Notes under the pieces: model-generated
Seen by the model: only the letters and a program-made list of their open reading frames with translations
Database searches by the model: none
Told to the model about the DNA's origin: nothing
From: Metarhizobium sp964253915
GTDB lineage: Bacteria; Pseudomonadota; Alphaproteobacteria; Rhizobiales; Rhizobiaceae
Assembly (NCBI RefSeq): GCF_964253915.1
Contig: NZ_CAXUSG020000004.1
Location: 124,001-188,000, forward strand
DNA: 64,000 nt
Direction: 5' to 3'
In this document: in pieces, positions 62,224-64,000 of the stretch
Numbering within the stretch: the stretch's first letter is position 1
Layout of the letters: every line of letters starts with the position of its first letter
Translations under genes and position numbers: made by a program

Positions 62224-62544
62224 ATGCCAATGGCGACCGGCCTTATTGAAACCAGCAGCGCGCTGCGTTTTTTGCAGCAGCTCTCCAAGGATTTTGGTCA
62301 GGAGGCCGCAGACGGTGACCGTGAGGTTTGTGCCGAAGCTGCCATGCCCGGAGGCGGTATCGCGCGGATGAAAGCGGATGCGCAAGGATTGACGGTCACG
62401 CTTCTCTCCGACGACCCTGCCGTCATCGCCCTGTCGAAACGCCTGATCGAAGGTTACATCGCCAATTGTCCGTTTCGCGACCAGCTCGACCACGTCGAAT
62501 GGGTCGATCGTGACGGCCCTGTCGCCAGCTTCAGCGACGCATGA
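62224..62544 (+). CDS. DUF2218-family protein
   Basis: A 106-residue protein of the DUF2218 type (SALRFLQQLSKDFGQEA; then LTVTLLSDDPAVIALSKRLI and CPFRDQLDHVEW). Relatives are found near siderophore or iron genes in some genomes, but the function is unknown. GAGGAA eight bases upstream supports the start. It converges with and overlaps the RpiR regulator by 14 bases. Whether it belongs to the purine array is not evident; 113 bases separate it from guaD. Confidence 0.6.
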   Translation: MPMATGLIETSSALRFLQQLSKDFGQEAADGDREVCAEAAMPGGGIARMKADAQGLTVTLLSDDPAVIALSKRLIEGYIANCPFRDQLDHVEWVDRDGPVASFSDA

Positions 62545-63463
62545 AATCCCCGAAAATATCCTGAAGTTCACTGATCCGCCGGGTGCGTTGGCTGATTGCC
62601 TCGCCGCCGGCGACGATGACTGATGTCAGCAGGAAGTCCAGGAGCGCGGTCAGCGGCGTAAAGCTGTCCCATATCCTCGGGCGTGTCGAGGGAAGCACCA
62701 GCGTAATGTCGGCGGCTTCCCGCGACCAGTCGCAATGCGGATCGGTGATCAGCAGCACCGTGTGGCCGGCTTTTTTCGCCGTTCGGGCCAGGGTGCGCGA
62801 TTTTGAGGCAAAGCGGCGGCAGGTGATGACGATCAGCAGGCTGTTGCCGGCATCGCGGCCGAGCAGTTCGGCATAGGTGCCGTTCTGCCCGTCCATGTAG
62901 CAAACCTTGTCGCGGGCATAGGTCAGCTGCTCGGTGAAGTAGCGTGCAACGCCGCCGATATTGTGGAAGGAGGCGACAAAAACCTCGTCAGCAGAGATGA
63001 TTGCCTGAACCGCGCTGGTCCAGACCGGCTGGGCGGTCATGGCATGAAGCTGCTGCAGCGCGTCGATCTGTTTTGCCATGACCTCGGCAAGCAGCTGGCC
63101 GTCCTGCATGTCCCTGTGCAGGATTTCGAGGCGATCGTTGACCTGCCATGCGGAGAAGACGGTGTTGTCGTTGCCATCGGGGCGTATCTCCGTGAGGCCC
63201 TGATAGCCGAGGGCACGCAGGAAGCGCCCGACGGTCATCGGGCTGAGATCGAGCTGCACGGCGATCGATGCGGCCGTTTCGACGGAGAGTTCGGAGAGGT
63301 GATCGGAAAAATACTTGGCAATCTTGCGCTCGGCAGGCGTCCCGCTCCTGACGTACTGCTGCAGTTTTTCGACGAGGTCTTGCACGCCCCTTTGCCTTTC
63401 GCCCGGCGTATCGAAGCCTCGGCCGATACGCATACCATCCAGACGGGCAGAAACAGGAAGCAT
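62531..63463 (-). CDS. MurR/RpiR-family transcriptional regulator
   Basis: The 310-residue protein has an RpiR HTH (about 38-105; SGTPAERKIAKYFSDHLSEL, then AVQLDLSPMTVGRFLRALGY) and a SIS domain (about 150-280). ATG at 63463 is taken; 63433 is an in-frame alternative that still keeps the HTH. It is divergent from the EI24-like gene and convergent with the DUF2218 gene. It may regulate the adjacent deaminase array or an unseen target; RpiR proteins control several purine/pyrimidine and sugar pathways in this group. Confidence 0.8.
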   Translation of the reverse strand: MLPVSARLDGMRIGRGFDTPGERQRGVQDLVEKLQQYVRSGTPAERKIAKYFSDHLSELSVETAASIAVQLDLSPMTVGRFLRALGYQGLTEIRPDGNDNTVFSAWQVNDRLEILHRDMQDGQLLAEVMAKQIDALQQLHAMTAQPVWTSAVQAIISADEVFVASFHNIGGVARYFTEQLTYARDKVCYMDGQNGTYAELLGRDAGNSLLIVITCRRFASKSRTLARTAKKAGHTVLLITDPHCDWSREAADITLVLPSTRPRIWDSFTPLTALLDFLLTSVIVAGGEAISQRTRRISELQDIFGDFMRR

Positions 63464-63667
63464 CCCGAAAAGCGCTGGAAAATAAACGGATTACCTTGCC
63501 ATCCCTGCCGTCCTCCACTTATATTAGAACCATCTTTATTTTCAAGTGTTTGTAGTAGAATATTTCGGCTTGCGGGGGATCTTCTTCCGGCGGGATTGTA
63601 GACGCGCCTCCTTGTCCGGAGGAATGCGCTTCCCTACATCTGGGCTACCCTAGAAAAGGACCGCTGC

Positions 63668-64000
63668 ATGATCCTAGACGCCGCCAGGCTCGCCTTCTTC
63701 AATCTTTTTGCACCGCAGACGCGGTCGGTATTCTGGAAGGTACTTGGCCTGACCATCCTGGTCCTGGCCGGATTGTGGTTTGCGCTCCGCAGCCTGTTCA
63801 TCTATTTCGCGTTGCCCTGGATCGACAGTTTCCTGCCGGGGATTCCCGACTGGGCGGGGTGGCTTGCTTTCGTCTTCGGCATTTTCGCCAGTATCGGCCT
63901 GGCGTTGGCACTGGGGCTGTTGCTGTCGCCGGTCACCGCCGTCATTGCCGGCCTGTTTCTCGACGACGTGGCCGAGGTGGTGGAAAAACGCGATTATCCG
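63668..64000 (+). CDS. EI24-domain membrane protein (5' part, cut by window end)
   Basis: The 111 codons visible encode an N-terminus with hydrophobic segments (VFWKVLGLTILVLAGLWFAL; WLAFVFGIFASIGLALALGL) and LLSPVTAVIAGLFLDDVAEV, matching EI24/CysZ-like membrane proteins. AAAGGA precedes the ATG. The gene runs off the window, so its length is unknown. Some relatives are sulfate permeases. Confidence 0.75.
   Translation, partial: MILDAARLAFFNLFAPQTRSVFWKVLGLTILVLAGLWFALRSLFIYFALPWIDSFLPGIPDWAGWLAFVFGIFASIGLALALGLLLSPVTAVIAGLFLDDVAEVVEKRDYP

Noticed and set aside
1..64000. tRNA, rRNA, CRISPR arrays, insertion sequences, prophage or integrase genes
   Set aside because: None seen on reading both strands; the operons are compact and uninterrupted except for palindromic repeats.

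Overview
The window comes from a GC-rich alphaproteobacterium, most likely a member of the Rhizobiaceae. The evidence is an ExoD homologue, an Smo-type polyol transport operon, a phosphonate-monoesterase-like sulfatase, RpiR/SorC/FCD regulators, rhizobial-style palindromic intergenic repeats and closely packed ABC-transporter catabolic operons. I found no rRNA, tRNA, insertion sequence, CRISPR or phage gene. It reads as an accessory catabolic region with 58 genes, nearly all intact.

Layout. (1) 0.1-3.4 kb: two coupled alpha/beta-hydrolases and an aldehyde dehydrogenase behind a pair of LacI-like operator sites. (2) 3.5-10.2 kb: a small monooxygenase-fold protein, an EamA exporter, an RpiR regulator, a glutamine-synthetase-like ligase, a MerR-XRE-cupin fusion regulator, a class III aminotransferase and an Lrp regulator; this resembles gamma-glutamyl polyamine catabolism. 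(3) 10.5-14.3 kb: sulfatase/phosphonate monoesterase, amidase, ExoD. (4) 14.4-23.7 kb: a sugar-alcohol operon (SorC regulator, SmoEFGK-like importer, mannitol dehydrogenase, HAD phosphatase, FGGY kinase). (5) 23.7-36.6 kb: a PotFGHI-type importer with two paralogous GT1 glycosyltransferases, two DUF861 cupins, two aldehyde dehydrogenases, a saccharopine-dehydrogenase-like enzyme and a regulator with two GntR-type DNA-binding domains. (6) 36.6-62.1 kb: a purine/N-heterocycle region with two opposed gene arrays around a 431-bp intergenic region. (7) 62.2-64 kb: DUF2218 protein, RpiR regulator, truncated EI24 membrane protein.

The most interesting part is region 6. The right-hand array has a clear sigma-54 promoter and encodes a BMP-type nucleoside/purine importer, 8-oxoguanine deaminase, a second ATZ/TRZ-type deaminase and guanine deaminase. 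The left-hand array encodes an acylphosphatase-fold protein without catalytic residues, a Rieske protein, a GST-like protein, adenine deaminase, a LysR regulator, a split ThDP decarboxylase, a GMC oxidoreductase, an amidohydrolase, a molybdenum hydroxylase with fused FAD and Mo subunits, its 2Fe-2S subunit and an aldehyde dehydrogenase. Each array also has one 'Rieske-less' oxygenase catalytic subunit (42334-43203 and 58426-59283) that keeps the mononuclear-iron ligands but has no 2Fe-2S domain, while the separate Rieske protein has the cluster motif and lacks the iron site. Together with the adjacent GST-like gene this recalls the NdmC/NdmD/NdmE caffeine N-demethylase, but the parts are arranged differently and sit among purine deaminases. 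I propose a split Rieske oxygenase that demethylates or hydroxylates modified purines before deamination, used for nitrogen scavenging; the substrate and the reductase are unknown.
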